The notes below the pieces were generated by a model that was given only the letters and a program-made list of their open reading frames with translations, had not been told where the DNA came from and searched no databases. Shown here piece after piece: positions 32,641-44,368 of a stretch of DNA of 64,000 bases (position 1 is the stretch's first letter; each line of letters begins with the position of its first letter). The stretch lies in assembly GCA_015680685.1 (NCBI GenBank), contig MNCI01029622.1, positions 2,627 through 66,626 on the forward strand, written 5' to 3'. The stretch comes from Gnetum montanum (lineage: Eukaryota; Streptophyta; Gnetopsida; Gnetales; Gnetaceae). A program made the position numbers and the translations under genes.

Positions 32641-33670
32641 TTGATGCACCTCCTGGTGGGGATCCCATCACAACTGAGCAAACTGAGACAACATTGTCAA
32701 TGAAGTTCGAGGAGGTGACTAAGGCTCAGAAGTGGTTGTGTGACCATGCCTCGCCTTCTATTGTTCGCTGCTTGAATAATGTCGGCCTTATGGAGCTCCT
32801 CATGACCCTAAGTCCTGATGTATCAATAGGGGAAATGATTGGGATCGTGGATTCTTTTAATGAGTCTGTCTTGTACTACAGCACCCGGATTAAGGGTGTT
32901 AAAGTAGTTTTTCATCTATCGCCCGAGTTTTTCTCAAACTTATTCGGGGTACTGGGAGATGGCATAAATGTAGTCTTAGACAGAGCTCCATATGGTGCAT
33001 GAGTTAGAGGACTAGTTGGGCCTGGCCAAGGGTGCCAAGGGGTTCCCGATGCAGGGGAAGGTGAAGGTTGAAGAGGTGAACAAACTGTATCCCTTGTTTA
33101 GGGCATGGGTATTTCCCAAAACCCTTTCCTAGGTGAAGAGCCTTAGGGTTGAGGCTATGCGCGTTATGCACACTATTCTGGAGACTGGTGTGCGTTATAA
33201 CTGGGCTAAATTTTTGTTGTCGGGCATGCACAAGGAGATAGTGCAGTTGTGCTCGAATGTCGAGGCGCAATCCCACTTCACCTTTGCCTTCTTCGCCGGT
33301 TACCTTTGTTGCTTCGCCAAGTTTTTGGTAGTCCACATGGATAACAAGTTTGTTCTACAGGATCGGGGTCAACTATCCTGCCCATGGATCAACCACTTCT
33401 ACAACACAGCCAAATCCCAGGATGCGCCTGAAGGCATCGACGAGTCCGTGACTATTACAACTGGGGGATCATCAGGCACCTCCATTCATACTCGCGATAG
33501 TCTGGGGTTAGAGCCAGATAATGTGCCCCTCACTGCAAGAAGGACTGAGCGGGTTATCAAAGAAATCGTGGGCCAGGCCAAGACAAAGCTGAAGAGACAC
33601 GAACGCCCAACTAGAGAAGCTTCAAATGTAAGCGAGCAGCGAGTGAAGAGCATAAGGTTTAAGATGCCCG
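32641..33670 (+). pseudogene. Exon 4 of C's antisense gene, unrecognised domain
   Basis: Begins in frame after exon 3 (acceptor GCACTTGCAG). Blocks: MKFEEVTKAQKWLCDHA, LMELLMTLSPDVSIGEMIGI, VVFHLSPEFFSNLFGVLGDG, then in another frame the counterpart of A's EEWLGL..FYPIFRAHAFP, and 33133-33670 with VRYNWAKFLLSGMHKEIVQL and a basic C-terminal part (RRTERVIKEIVGQAKTKLKRH). TAG stops at 33013 and 33130 fall at likely Trp and Gln codons. Identity is unknown; it may be DNA- or RNA-binding given the basic tail (inference). Confidence 0.7.
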
Positions 33671-34367
33671 GTATGTAGCCTTGGCCATCTTATCATTTTA
33701 TTCTTTTATTTTGTTCATAATTTTTCTTTTCAATTGCTTACATGTCACTAACGTCTTTGGCTTGATTCGAGAAGTGAGGAAGTAGGCGCTAGAACCATTA
33801 CAGAGGAGGAGGAGACGAATACGGAGAGAAATAATGAAGAGGAAAATGTGGGTAAAGATCAGGGAGGAGGAACTAAGGAATTAAAGGAGAACACCACGGA
33901 AACTGAGCCGCTGGATGACCAGGGTGGTGTCGATCAAATGTTCCACAGGTTTCTTCAGGGAGATCTGGATTTAGGCGCTCCCCCAGAAGGTGACGAGGGG
34001 CGCGGTATGTTTTCTCTTTATCTTATTTCAACTTGTCCTGTTAGTTGTCATTTCTATGGTATTTTATCTTTAGATTTTCATTTTTCTCAAATGAAGGGAG
34101 CGAAACCAGGACGGTGCGGTTAGATGTACCGATGAAGACGGTTCCCCTTGAGAGGACCGCTGAGGTTAGTTCCTGCACCCGTGAGCCATTTACTTGGTCT
34201 GAAATGCCAAGTAAGATGGATTTTGTGGCTGGGATTATAGAAGAGGTCGTCGAGCGAATTCAGGAGACCCACCCCGAAATAGGTATATGATTTTTAAATA
34301 GTTTGGCATTTCAGAGTGTCACACCTTACTTCTATTGTCTTTCCATTTGATCGTTTCATATGCATAG

Positions 34368-35152
34368 GTGCCAAGTTGAGGTGGGATCCCTCCGAGGTGA
34401 TTAGCATCAACAGTTTTCCTACACTGCCCCCAGAAGTGGAACAGGTACCAAGGCCGGTTTATGATGAGGTGGCAGAAAGCCTTGTCCATAACGCCAAGTC
34501 GGTGTGGACCTGTAGGCGATCCATCGAACAACTATGGTTGCAGATCCAGGCAAAGGAGAAGGAAATCTCTGAGTTATCAGCCGAACGCAATGACCTCAAA
34601 GCTCTTTATGAGTTCTCTTTGGCCCGATTAGCAGGTGATAGTTCTTGGCGAACATCCGAGATTACGTATAATAGATATTGGAACTTGTTAAATCGCCATG
34701 TGTCACTAACTCGGAGGTTCGCGGAACGTAAAGCCCAGATAGACCTATTGAATCTTAAGTGTTAGGATTGGAAGGCATTTGCCTCCAAGGTGCGTAAGTG
34801 GGGTCAAGATGAGAAGAATCATAAGCACCACTATAAGAAATTGTTGAAAGAAGTTTCTATAGAGAAACGGCAACTTGAGATGTTCGTAGAGGGTTTGGGC
34901 TTACGTTCTGTGTTCGATACTTTTGCGGAGAACACCATAGTTGAGATGGAATCTCCTAAGAGGGTTATTACCACTACTTCTGGGGAAGTTACTATGGGCG
35001 AATTTCCTCTAAAACGTCCTGTCTGGTTGGCTGTTGACAAGGGAAAGGCCTTGGCAGACGTCGACCTAGGCCTCGGTGAAACAGATTGGGCTAGTGTTTC
35101 GGAGGAGGAAAACCTTCGTCGATTGGAGTTTGGTTTGGGGAGGTCTCCTATG
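34368..35152 (+). pseudogene. Coiled-coil exon of C's antisense gene
   Basis: Opens KLRWDPSEVISINSFPTLPPE, then a long charged helix (LWLQIQAKEKEISELSAERN, RRFAERKAQIDLLNLKC). A single TAG at 34763 interrupts before a second helical part (KNHKHHYKKLLKEVSIEKRQ). It ends LRRLEFGLGRSPM at a GTAAGT donor. A, B and D carry the same exon, which is the most widely kept part of the antisense protein. Confidence 0.72.
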
Positions 35153-35644
35153 GTAAGTATTTTGTCATTGTGCACTTGACCTACTAAAGAATGTTTGAAA
35201 CATTAATGCTCTCTTATTCTTATATTGGTTGTCTCATTTTGTACTTTCAAGATGAAGGCGGTGACGATGCTCAAGAGGCTGGCCCCAGTGGAGCAGAGGC
35301 CCCTGACACCGGTGGATCTAAAGGGGACGATCCTCCCGTCCCAGATGCTTAGTTCCTAGTTTTGTTTTTAGTTTTCTATTTTACGGGACTCTTCTGATTC
35401 CAATTGATACGGGAATTGTAAATTGAAAAATTTGAGGTATATTTAGAGAGGTGGTCGAAAACAGTTAACTCTTGTAATTGCATATCATTGCATATATATA
35501 AAATATTTTTGTTGATTTTGAGTTTATTTGCACACACAACACGACAAGGTAAAATGTTTTTGGTTTACTTTTTTTCTTTAAGCGTGATGCACTGGAGTAA
35601 TTATAAATGATAGGCGAAAAGGAAAACAAAGTATAGGTGTAGGA

Positions 35645-35915
35645 ACTAGTTTAAGGCCATTTCGGACCAAATTCGCACTAGTTTAAGGCCATTTCGGGCC
35701 CCAATGTAGGCAAAGGACCTTTCGGATGACATGGGTGGGTTTTTCTATTGATCGATCATTGCTGATCGTGGCTAGTTTTACATCTTTGTGGACATGATAG
35801 TTTAACGTCGTTCCAGACTTGGAGTGTAGCTTAGTGTCTTTTTTTTTTGACTTGTTGTAGTTTGACGTCATTTCGGACGGGTTGTAGTTTAACATCATTT
35901 CGGACATGTTTGAGA
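35645..35915 (-). repeat. Hairpin array 1, element C
   Basis: Five or six units on the minus strand. Two stem types: GGCC..GGCC with TTAAACTAG, and CGTC, loop CGAAAT, GACG with TCAAACTAC (about 35861-35880). It lies between the antisense gene's end and the protease stop. Confidence 0.78.
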
Positions 35916-35920
35916 TGGCA

Positions 35921-36700
35921 TTATTTTAATAGTTTTTTGATTCTTTTTATTTTTACTTCAAGAAATATATTAGCTGGTACGATTTTGTATTCGGCGTCTC
36001 CTTCGTTGATCACATTAAATGGTAATTCAGTCTAGGGGACGTCGGATGGAATGGCTTCTATGTTAGTGTTTTCAGATGTTGCGGTAGTTGGCGAGGGTTC
36101 TGTGTTAGTTTCTAATCGAGATGGTGTATGTACAATGTCAGACGCAAGTGTTTCCATTTTAGGCGGACCTTGTTTCGTGTTCAAAGGTTCACTGTTTACC
36201 AGTTGTTGCACATTTTTATTGTTTCGCTTAGGCTCCTCAAGCTCGACCTCTGAGCCTTGGTCCATGTCCACATGTGATGAAATAATAGGTGTAGCCGCTT
36301 CTCCATGTATGATGATTTCACCACCCTGATAAGGCAGGTGAATCTCTTGATGTATAGGGGAGGAGACTGCTTTCAATTGAGCCAACCAGGGTCTTCCTAG
36401 TATCAGGTTGAATCCTGGCATTTCATCGACCACCACGAAGTCGACAGATGTGGGAAATTGGTCCCTCGCTATGAAGTCTAAGGTTATTATGTCTTTGACC
36501 ATCACGCATGACCCACTGAATGATTTTAAACATGTAGTTGTAGTTGGTTGAATTAACTCAGTAATCCCTAGTTGTTCAACGATGGGGTATGGTACTACGT
36601 TTGTGGCAGCTCCATCGTCGACATGGACCCTATGTATCTTGAACTGGTTTATACGTATTGTTATAAACATGGGGGCTGTTGTTATCTCCCCTGTTTTCTT
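35921..36700 (-). pseudogene. pro: Aspartic protease domain, element C
   Basis: Read on the minus strand: HRVHVDDGAATNVVPYPIVEQLGI, CLKSFSGSCVMVKDIITLDF, then FNLILGRPWLAQLKAVSSP. The domain is fully open. The frame is interrupted only at 36032 (TAG at the Trp seen in D's TTWAELPF) and ends at 35921. It is fused to gag, and the enzyme would mature the particle proteins. Confidence 0.9.
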
Positions 36701-39700
36701 GTCCACCTTAATATTGTCATTATGGAAGCTTAACGGTTTAAGAGTTGTCCCGTGAGGCGAGTACATTACCGCATGAATGGAGGGTTCATTTGGGGGCAAG
36801 TCTTCACTTACCAGGATCGACGTTAACATACATACCAAAGCTTCCCGATGTGTTTGGGATACTAGAACCAAGTCGTACAAGCTTAGTGAAGTGTTCTTTT
36901 GCTTTAACGCTTGGGTGACTTGTGTCAAAGCTGTTGCGAAGTCTCTACTGTTGGGGACGTTTTTATCAACGATAACTAGGTCCATTGGGCCTAACAGTTT
37001 TATTTCATGTTTTGTTGGTTTGTCATTTTTGTTCGAAGCTATCGTTTTAAGTGGTTCATGTTTTTCAGATGATTCGCCTTCGTTACCTGCATCTGGTTGG
37101 TTATTAGGTGATGACATAGGTACGGAGTTAAGTGGAGTGGGCTTAGGTGGCCCCAGAGCTAACCATTGGCGTTCCTTCTCCACACGTTCATGTGTAAGCC
37201 TGTCTGCTAAGCGTTCTCGCGTGTGGCGTGGAGGTGGAGCTGGTCTCGGAGCTTCAGGTTGCCCTGGGATTCGCACCATCTATGGAGGCGGGCGAGGTTG
37301 CGGTTGGACAGTCAGATGTGGTTGAGCGGAAGGTTGGCCAGGTACCCTAATGACGTATGAGCTGGGTTTGCCTTGCGTTTGTGAGGTGGAGGCTTGGTAA
37401 CCATTAGGATTTTCAGGTATCCTAACGACATATGGGGTTGGTTTCAATGAAGGTTGGACCTCCGCTGTTGCAACTGCTGGTGGTACTCAGATTACAAAAG
37501 AGGCAAGCCGAATAGAAGGGGTGGATGCATTCGAGGGAACGATAGGAGGGACACGTACCACATATGGTTTTGTCACGTGTCATGGCATTAGGCGTTGATA
37601 CAGTTGGGGGCACTTGAACTACATATGGCCACTGCGGGGCACGCGGCGGATGGGGCATGGGTGTAGGCACAGCGAGAGGAACACGAACTATGAACGGATT
37701 ATTAGGTGTTTTTTGTTTACACTCAGGGTAGATGGTGTTGATGTTGGGTGCCTCAGAATCATCATCAAGGTAGATTGTATTGATAACATACGGTGCCTCT
37801 TTGGTGTTCAGAGGATCTTTATACACCCCCATAGCTTGATTCTATGGTTGGACTGGGTTGGCCTCATTAAAGGTGATTTGGCCTTCGTCGATCATTCGTT
37901 GTATATCCTACTTCAAGGTAAAACAGTAATCTGTACCGTGCCCGTTGCGTTGGTGATAATCGCAGAAGCGATCCATTCTAAAACCTTTGGGCACTGGAGG
38001 CTCATCCGGTGTTACTAAGCTTGGGTTCTGAACGAGTTGATAGAACCGGTCGTGTCTCTAGATGGCCGCAGGGGATAACTATTTATGTTTCATCAACCCA
38101 GCCTTTAGGAGTTGATCGAAGAGCTGGGATGGCTTCATTGGCAGAGGCATGTATTGAGAGGGCTCTTTCCTCTCAAAATTTTGCGTACGGTTCGTTGTTG
38201 GGTTCCGCGATGATGATTCTGGGGCAGTTGTGGGAGTAGGTTTATTATAGTTAGTAGAGGTTACTAGCGGTTTGTTTTGTTGTTGCGTTCTTGCTATTGC
38301 CGCTATAGTTGCCTTAGCCTTCTCTTTATCTTTTTTAGTGTGTTGATTTTTAAAAGCTAGGTATGCAGGGTCGTGGCTGTTTTGAGCCGCCTCCTCTATG
38401 TTTTTGATCTGTACAAAAGCTTGATTAAGGTTACGCGTGTTAAGATAGTACAACTTGGATTTAAAGAAGTCATTAACAGCCACTTTTAGAATTGTGAGCA
38501 TGTATGTTTGGGAGATTGGCTCATGTAGCTTGTTGAGCGCAGCACTCCACCTCTGAATGAATTTCTGTACAGGTTCAAGTGGTGCTTGTTTAACCTGTAT
38601 GAGGTTGTCTAGTGTCACCTCAGGTTTCAAGTTATACTTGAACCGAGTCATGAATTGGTGTAGCAACTCTTCCAAGGAGAATATAGAGTTCCTTGGCAAG
38701 GCCCGGTACCAATCGAGTGCTCTCCCGACAAGGGACATAGGGAACACTCGCAAGATGACATGGGGCCATGCCTGGAGTAACGCGCATTCTAACCTAAACG
38801 TTATGAGATATGCATTGGGGTCCATCTCCCTGTTATATTTAGTTAGTGTTGGTAATGAAATGCCCTTGGGCAAGGTTAGAGGCAGGACGGAACGACTGAT
38901 GGGGTCATCGTGGTAGAAGTCCACTACCTTCAGCTCTCCGTCGGCAGCCGTTTTGAGGCGCTTTACTTTGTCAATTAATTCTTGCGTCAGTTTTTTGGCA
39001 TCTGCCTAGTCCTAGGCACTAGGTGACAAGGCAACTTGAGGTTGTGGTATATTATACAGGTTAGACTGTTGGATGGTGGGTTGAAACGCTGAAAGCTGCA
39101 CGACTGGCAGTTGTGCTTGTGGGATGTTTACAATGGGTGGCACTAAGGATGGCATGTTATAGAGGAAAGGTTGTTGTTGTTGTGATTGGGGTTGTATCTG
39201 GGGAATGCTGGCTGGTGGAGTCGTATGGGGTGGCACGTGGTGGTAAGAGGGTTGATGTGATAGCCTACCCCTTGTTGTCCATTGCCTAGCTACATTTTGT
39301 GGGGGGACTCCTTGTTGGATTACGATGGTGGAAGGGGCCCCGTGCGTTTGGATATGGGGGATGTAGTGGGTGGACATGGATGCTGGTATCACATATGGTA
39401 TCCCTATCACTCGAGGTGTGAAAGTTGCTCACATATTATTGTGCGGGGGTGGTGCTTGCGAGGATGGACCGGCAGCGGCAGCTAAGATGATGGTGAGGGG
39501 GAGAGTATTGAATTACGGGTTGTTCAGAGAAGGGACTTGAACTAATGCTGATGTGTCTGGTGAGGGTATTTGAGCTTAGGTGAAATTGAGGTGTTGGAGG
39601 GGCACAATCTCTCCTGCGCCTAGATGAAACATGGGATTGATGTGGTTTTGTGGGCTAAGGGTATGATAGGAATCCTCGTGTTCTGATTGGGCCGCAAACT

Positions 39701-40091
39701 TGTCCTCCTCTTCTTGTTGGAGGTCTACTGCAGGTCGATCCAACGACTGGCTCCTTTGCAGGAGGAGTTGTGTGATGAGCTCTGAGTACTGTTCTGGGAT
39801 AGGGATTACATCATATGGAGTTGGGATGAACTCACGTCCTCCCCTGTAGAAGAGTTTGTACTGCCTCTTCACCTCCATTTCGACTCGATCTACAGCCAGG
39901 CCAGCTTGTATCTTCACACATATGAATTTATACTGGTCCTGTGTGATAATGTTAGAGGTTGGGTCCCTCCCTTGCAACCTTAGGGACCGACGGGGCCCTG
40001 CTGTGGGTTGTGCCGTGGGCTATTGGACAACCATGGTGCCCACGACGTTGGTTACTTGAGCGGTTGTAGCGGTGGTGTTTACGGGGTTCAT
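36701..40091 (-). pseudogene. gag: gag, element C, near full length
   Basis: Starts at ATG 40091 (MNPVNTTATTAQVTNVVGTM). B's gag start (MISLSTVATTSNVEVT) supports this choice. Order: N-terminal block (YKFICVKIQAGLAVDRVEME), a Gln/Pro/His-rich stretch (39400-39010), capsid core (DFYHDDPISR, KYNREMDPNAYLITFRL, GRALDWYRALP, FKYNLKPEVTLDNLIQVKQ), a Lys-rich linker, and the zinc-knuckle-like CDYHQRNGHGTDYC (CX2HX4HX4C), then a Pro-rich spacer into protease. About eight in-frame stops, mostly TAG. Gag-protease would be about 1390 codons. Confidence 0.87.
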
Positions 40092-40730
40092 GATGACCTA
40101 TTGAGGGTATGACACAGGGCAGAGGAGCGAAATTAGTGCACTTAGTACAGCGTAAACTAGGTGGCAAAGTGTAACATATACGCTTTAACGTTCAGCATAT
40201 AACGTCAGCGTAGACAGCGTATACAATGTAAGGAGTGCAGCATATACGCTAGGCAGCGTATACAGCATCAGGGTGCAGCGTAAAACAGGATTGCTACGTA
40301 CAGACTATAATGTAAACTAGAAAGTGGCGTAGACGAAGTCCACAGCGTAAGTAGAGTAGCGTATACACTGAGCAGCGTATACAGTGTCAATGTGCAACGT
40401 GCAGTGATATAAATGAACAGTAGCGTGAACTAGTTTGCAATGTAAAGAGAATAGCATGAATAGAATCGCGAAGTATGCAGCATAAACAAAACCTACAGCA
40501 TAAAAAATGTGCAGTGTAAAATTTATCAGTTGTGTATGGCGTAAGAAAAATCTACGGCGTGAAGCGTGTAGCGTACGTGTGGCAGCGTAGATGCTGGGGT
40601 CTCTAGATGGAGTCCACGTGGACTTGACAGCGTAGACACTGGAAGACATGTAGAGAAAGTTTTGAATAGGTCAACGAAGGGCGCTGATCAGCGTAGACGC
40701 TGGGGAGCATGAACGTAAGGTTTTAGGCGG
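40092..40730 (-). other. 5' leader of element C, rich in GCGTA motifs
   Basis: Between the primer site and gag. Holds many copies of AGCGTATAC, CAGCGTA and GCGTAAAC (40140-40680). No coding function seen. Confidence 0.65.
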
Positions 40731-40750
40731 AGGCCCTCCTTCTAGTGCCA
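40731..40750 (-). other. Primer-binding site, element C
   Basis: On the minus strand TGGCACTAGAAGGAGGGCCT begins 5 nt (GAAAT) inside the LTR end TACA. B has TGGCACTAGAAGGATGGCC at the same place. I cannot name the tRNA with certainty. Confidence 0.7.
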
Positions 40751-40755
40751 ATTTC

Positions 40756-42016
40756 TGTACCACCTGAAATCGTCGATCTCTGGCTGGAAAGAAATAGAGA
40801 CCATGGGAATCACAGGGCCAGCATAGAAGACCCTGCCTTCGCCTGAGGGCGAGCTGGAATGCACGAAGGCAGAGTACCTTGGGTGGTCCGCACGCGGATC
40901 AGACAAGGATTTCCCCGAACATACACCGAAGTGCTATACGCTAGGTTATACGTAAACGGTGTAACGGGCATAAACAATGTAAACAATGCAAATAGAGCGT
41001 AAACATAAACAGACGTAAACAGAGTACGTATAAGAATTAATGCAAACTATGAACGATTATGGGAAGAAAATGTAACAATGGCATTACAGAATGAAAGTAC
41101 AATGCACCGGTCAAACACAGTTGTGAATGGAACACAAGGCAGATGAGAGCCCCAGTGGGTGCAGCGAGGATTACGGCTAGTTCACTGTAAGCACGGCGTA
41201 GAGATAGTATCCTTAGCGTATAGAGTTGTCCAGCGTAAGGGGTTTGGAGCTCTGATTTGCAGCGTCTCTGATCTCTCTGGTTTGCTCTCGGAATTTTTTC
41301 AACCTTTGTCATTTCGTCAAAGTTTGGGGTTTTATACAGGTTTTCACAGCAGACTCGGGTGGGGCGACACGTGGCGCGTTGATCGGGTGGGGCGACACGT
41401 GGCGCATTGATCGGGTGCAAGGGCGTAAAATTTACAAGCGTACAATATGTTACATTTGCCGGGTGTATACGCTGTCTATAGCGAGCGTAGACTATGGGCA
41501 TATACGCTGGAGGTACTGGCTGGATGCGAACTTGGGCGCAGATGTCATTGACGCTGGCGTATACGCCAGGCGTATACACTGATGGATGTTGAGTGTATAC
41601 GCCGGGCGTATACGCTGAAGGTTGCTTCCTTGTGCCAAATCTCGCTCTATAGTGCTGTTTTCATGCCGTCTTTGGATGTTTCATGCCAGATGTTTGCATC
41701 TTTTGTATCTACTGAGCGTACATATGAGGCGTGTATGCTGGTCATCTACGCCGGGTGTGTACGCTGGGCGTATAAGCTGTGACTTTGAGCGTACACGCTG
41801 GGCGTATACGCTAAGGGTTTGAGCATATACGCCGGAAATGTACACTTGGACGTATACACTAGGCGTATACGCTAGAATTGGAGACTTAGTGAAAATTAAA
41901 CATTGGATCTCTAAAATTGCCAAGTGTGACACCCGATGTAGCTGTGGTCGTTTGTGGGTCCCAGGGATCTACTTGGTGTTTGACAAGTGCTAAGCCCAGA
42001 ATTTTGTGGTGTTTCA
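40756..42016 (-). repeat. 5' LTR of element C
   Basis: 1261 bp, the pair of 23954-25257. Starts TGAAACACC at 42016 and ends GGTGGTACA at 40756. It carries a private 28-bp tandem duplication (41356-41383 and 41384-41411) absent from the other LTR, and lacks some motif copies found there. Confidence 0.92.
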
Positions 42017-42021
42017 TCCTC
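42017..42021. repeat. Target-site duplication of C, right copy
   Basis: TCCTC, identical to 23949-23953. It is part of B's gag frame. Confidence 0.88.
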
Positions 42022-42243
42022 AAGTTCTTGTGCATGTAAGGGCAGGTTTGCCTGAACCTTAGCACAAAAAACCTTATACTACTCATATTGCTGAGCTGAG
42101 CCCTCAGGTCCTCGATTTTGGATCTTGAGAGATCAGCGTGGCCCCAGCACTGGGCTGGGCGGTTGCTCAGAAACTATAATTCCTTGAACCGAGAGGGTGA
42201 CCTCAACGTTAGAGGTAGTAGCTACTGTGCTCAGGGAAATCAT
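42022..42243 (-). pseudogene. gag: gag N-terminus, element B, cut by insertion of C
   Basis: Starts at ATG 42243 (MISLSTVATTSNVEVTLSV). Continues to YKVFCAKVQANLPLHAQELE, where C interrupts; the frame resumes at 23953. C's own gag has YKFICVKIQAGLAVD at this point. Two stops are present (after VLGPR and before YKVF). Confidence 0.8.
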
Positions 42244-42462
42244 TGTCGTAAGGCTAAAAGGGATTTGCAAACAAGGAAAATAAGGAGATCAGAAGGCGAT
42301 CGGAGGTTTTCTGTCTTGTAGGATTCCAAAGGAACCATCGGAATGACCGATCTGCACCACACAATGCATAAACAACTGCAAGAGTGTGTCACATTTACAC
42401 TAGTGTGTGACAGGGTACAGAACGCATGCAAGACCACCGTGAAACATGGAAAAGGCACCAAA

Positions 42463-42482
42463 AGGCCATCCTTCTAGTGCCA
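42463..42482 (-). other. Primer-binding site, element B
   Basis: TGGCACTAGAAGGATGGCC on the minus strand, 6 nt (GTTTTT) from the LTR end at 42489. Confidence 0.7.
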
Positions 42483-42488
42483 AAAAAC

Positions 42489-44363
42489 TGTAGCGAACAA
42501 AAACATTGGTGGCTAGAAACACCTAGAGGTTATTGGGTGAAAAATCTTAACCCCTAATCCATGCGAGGGTTGTGCTAGATTAAAAATGGAAACAGGGTGC
42601 CCTGAACGGTCTGGTCAATCAAATAGGGACTTAGTCGGTGTCACTCAACCTTTCGTAAATGTGTAATGTGGAAGCGATGTTTGTAATGTAATATAAAAAT
42701 TAATAAATGTAAAGAAGTAAAAAATAGTGTAAAATGCAATAATAATGAGCTGTAATGTGAACTAGAGTTAGAAAATGCACTACCTCAAGACTGCAGCTTT
42801 ACTTTGTTGAAGTGGATACAATCAATTCCGCAACACTGGGAAGCATAGAGATCCCAAAGGTAACGAGAACATTCAAAGTAGGCCAATTATATTCTTGAAT
42901 GCTAACAATGCAAAGTGCTACAAAGGCAACAGAAAAGAGCTCACAAAATGCCAAGCAAAATGCCAACTGCTTAGTTTTTCCAACTAAAATTTTGCCAACA
43001 ACCCCAAAATTTGCCAATCTTGCTAACAGATTTGCCAAATTTTTTTGCCAACAATAAATTTTTGCCAACCAATGCTCAATTTTTTCCAACCCCTTGAGTG
43101 TTGCTAGTCGGGGTATTTATAGGACCAGGAGCATGCGAGAAATGCAGCCTAGATGCTACATGTCCTGGACTTGCAAGATGCTGACGTGTCTATGCTGCAT
43201 GGACATGCAAAGTTGATTGACGAGCCTACCACACTGCAATTACGCTATCAAAACTAGAGATGCTGGGATCAAATATGTCAAAAATGTAGATGAGGAATGA
43301 GGCACCGTGAAGTAGAGTAGCTGCGTGCTACGCAATGTAGCATAGCATGTTGATGTAGCGTAGCAACTTGCTACGTTGTGCTACGCTATGTAGGGTAGCA
43401 CAGCGTAGAAGCTTGCTACGTTGTGCTATGCTATGTAGGGTAGCACAACATAGCCACTAGTTCAAAGAAGAAATTAGCATTGAAGTTAATTGCATCTACT
43501 AAAAGGTTCACCACACGTCAAGTCAACTTTTGCAACACTTGGTTTGATATGCATCTTTTGCTACGCTACGCTACGGTACGTAGCATAGCATAGTGTAGCA
43601 ATTGGCTTCATTCGCAATCTTTGTTGAAGTCGCAAATGCTTTCTTAGAGCTTTGATCATGCTAAAAATTGCAACTTTTACCTTCTGTGAAGAGACATCTG
43701 TAAACTTGCTAACCTTGCATCTGAGAGGGTCATTGCTACTTTTGAATCGTCACTATGCCATGCTCCGCTATGCAGTGTAGCACAGCGTAGCAGCCAACGT
43801 ATCTTGCTTTCTATTCAATCTGCCACTTTCTGATGAGAAGCATTGCTAAGGACTTGAAGTTGAATAAGGAAATTGATTTTGAAGGCCAGAGTGCCTACCG
43901 AGTGCAATTGAAATCATTAGCCAAGCTGAGCCTTTCTATTTTGCCTTTGCTACACTGTGCTATGCTGTGTAGCCTAGCATAGCGTAGCACTTTGTTCTGC
44001 AATAGTTTGGTTGCCTGAGCAACTATCTTCTAAGGCCTAGTACGCTACATGGCGTAGCATAGCATAGCAAACTTCCTCACTAGAAAACTTGCCAAACTAT
44101 TTGGCACATCCTGAGCACCACCGACAACTCCCAGCATGGTTTTTGAGTAAACTGTTAGTCAAGTGAATTACCCAAGTGGGCAGGCTGGAGGGTCCATCGG
44201 GCTTGTCAACACTGGGAGTAGAAAATTTTCCAAACTGGATAATCTAAACTCAAAGCATCCATTTCTTGCCAAACTATTGTGAGGCTACACTTGTGGAAAT
44301 GTTTGCCTCATTTCCAAGACCCTGGTGAAGCAAGAATGCCTTGAAATTTTTTGGGGTGTTTCA
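42489..44363 (-). repeat. 5' LTR of element B
   Basis: 1875 bp; on the minus strand TGAAACACCCCAAAAAAT to TTCGCTACA. It carries the most TGCTACGCTATG-type clusters of any LTR here (43315-43450, 43560-43600, 43755-43790, 43945-43990, 44040-44070), including two near-identical copies of about 42 bp at about 43370-43455. The end block (GTCCCTATTTGATTGACC on the minus strand) matches A and D. Confidence 0.88.
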
Positions 44364-44368
44364 ATGGG

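Larger units (their letters stand above)
30829..35352 (+). pseudogene. Antisense spliced gene of element C, most complete copy
   Basis: Proposed exons: 30829-30959 (MGKGKEVEGQGRKSPDLTF, donor GTAGGC), 31761-about 32202 (FCP1-like), about 32286-32554, 32641-33670, about 33770-34004 (acidic), 34097-34282, 34368-35152 (coiled coil), about 35252-35352 (acidic tail ending DDPPVPDA). Most junctions have GT donors (GTAAGT, GTATGT) and AG acceptors behind pyrimidine tracts. Exon 1 joins exon 2 in frame, and exon 3 joins exon 4 in frame. Stops at 32068, about 32178, 33013, 33130 and 34763, and junctions that do not join in frame (2-3, the last), mark decay. No signal peptide or membrane segment is evident. 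Function unknown. Confidence 0.75.
23954..42016 (-). mobile_element. Element C: complete Tat-clade retrotransposon, 18.1 kb
   Basis: Two LTRs, primer site, gag-protease, array 1, antisense gene, array 2, pol, array 3 and polypurine tract are all present, with a perfect TCCTC target duplication. C lies inside B's gag frame. It is the least decayed of the four: the integrase core is open for about 245 codons. Over the first 350 bp the two LTRs differ at several per cent of sites by eye, mostly transitions. Its sequences and LTR motif differ from A, B and D, so it belongs to a second subfamily. Confidence 0.93.
42017..44363 (-). mobile_element. Element B, distal part (5' LTR, leader, gag start)
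   Basis: Holds B's 5' LTR, primer site, leader and the first roughly 75 codons of gag. The LTR start at 44363 abuts D's gag in the opposite orientation, so B is inserted in D. The candidate duplication is ATGGG (44364-44368), with its partner outside the window. Confidence 0.88.

Noticed and set aside
30829-35352. An envelope gene in the extra region
   Set aside because: It is antisense to the element, spliced, and shows no signal peptide or membrane segment. Its domains are FCP1-like, acidic and coiled coil.
42489-44363. 5' LTR of element D
   Set aside because: Its TG start is at the right end and the primer site is on the left, so it is in minus orientation and belongs to B.
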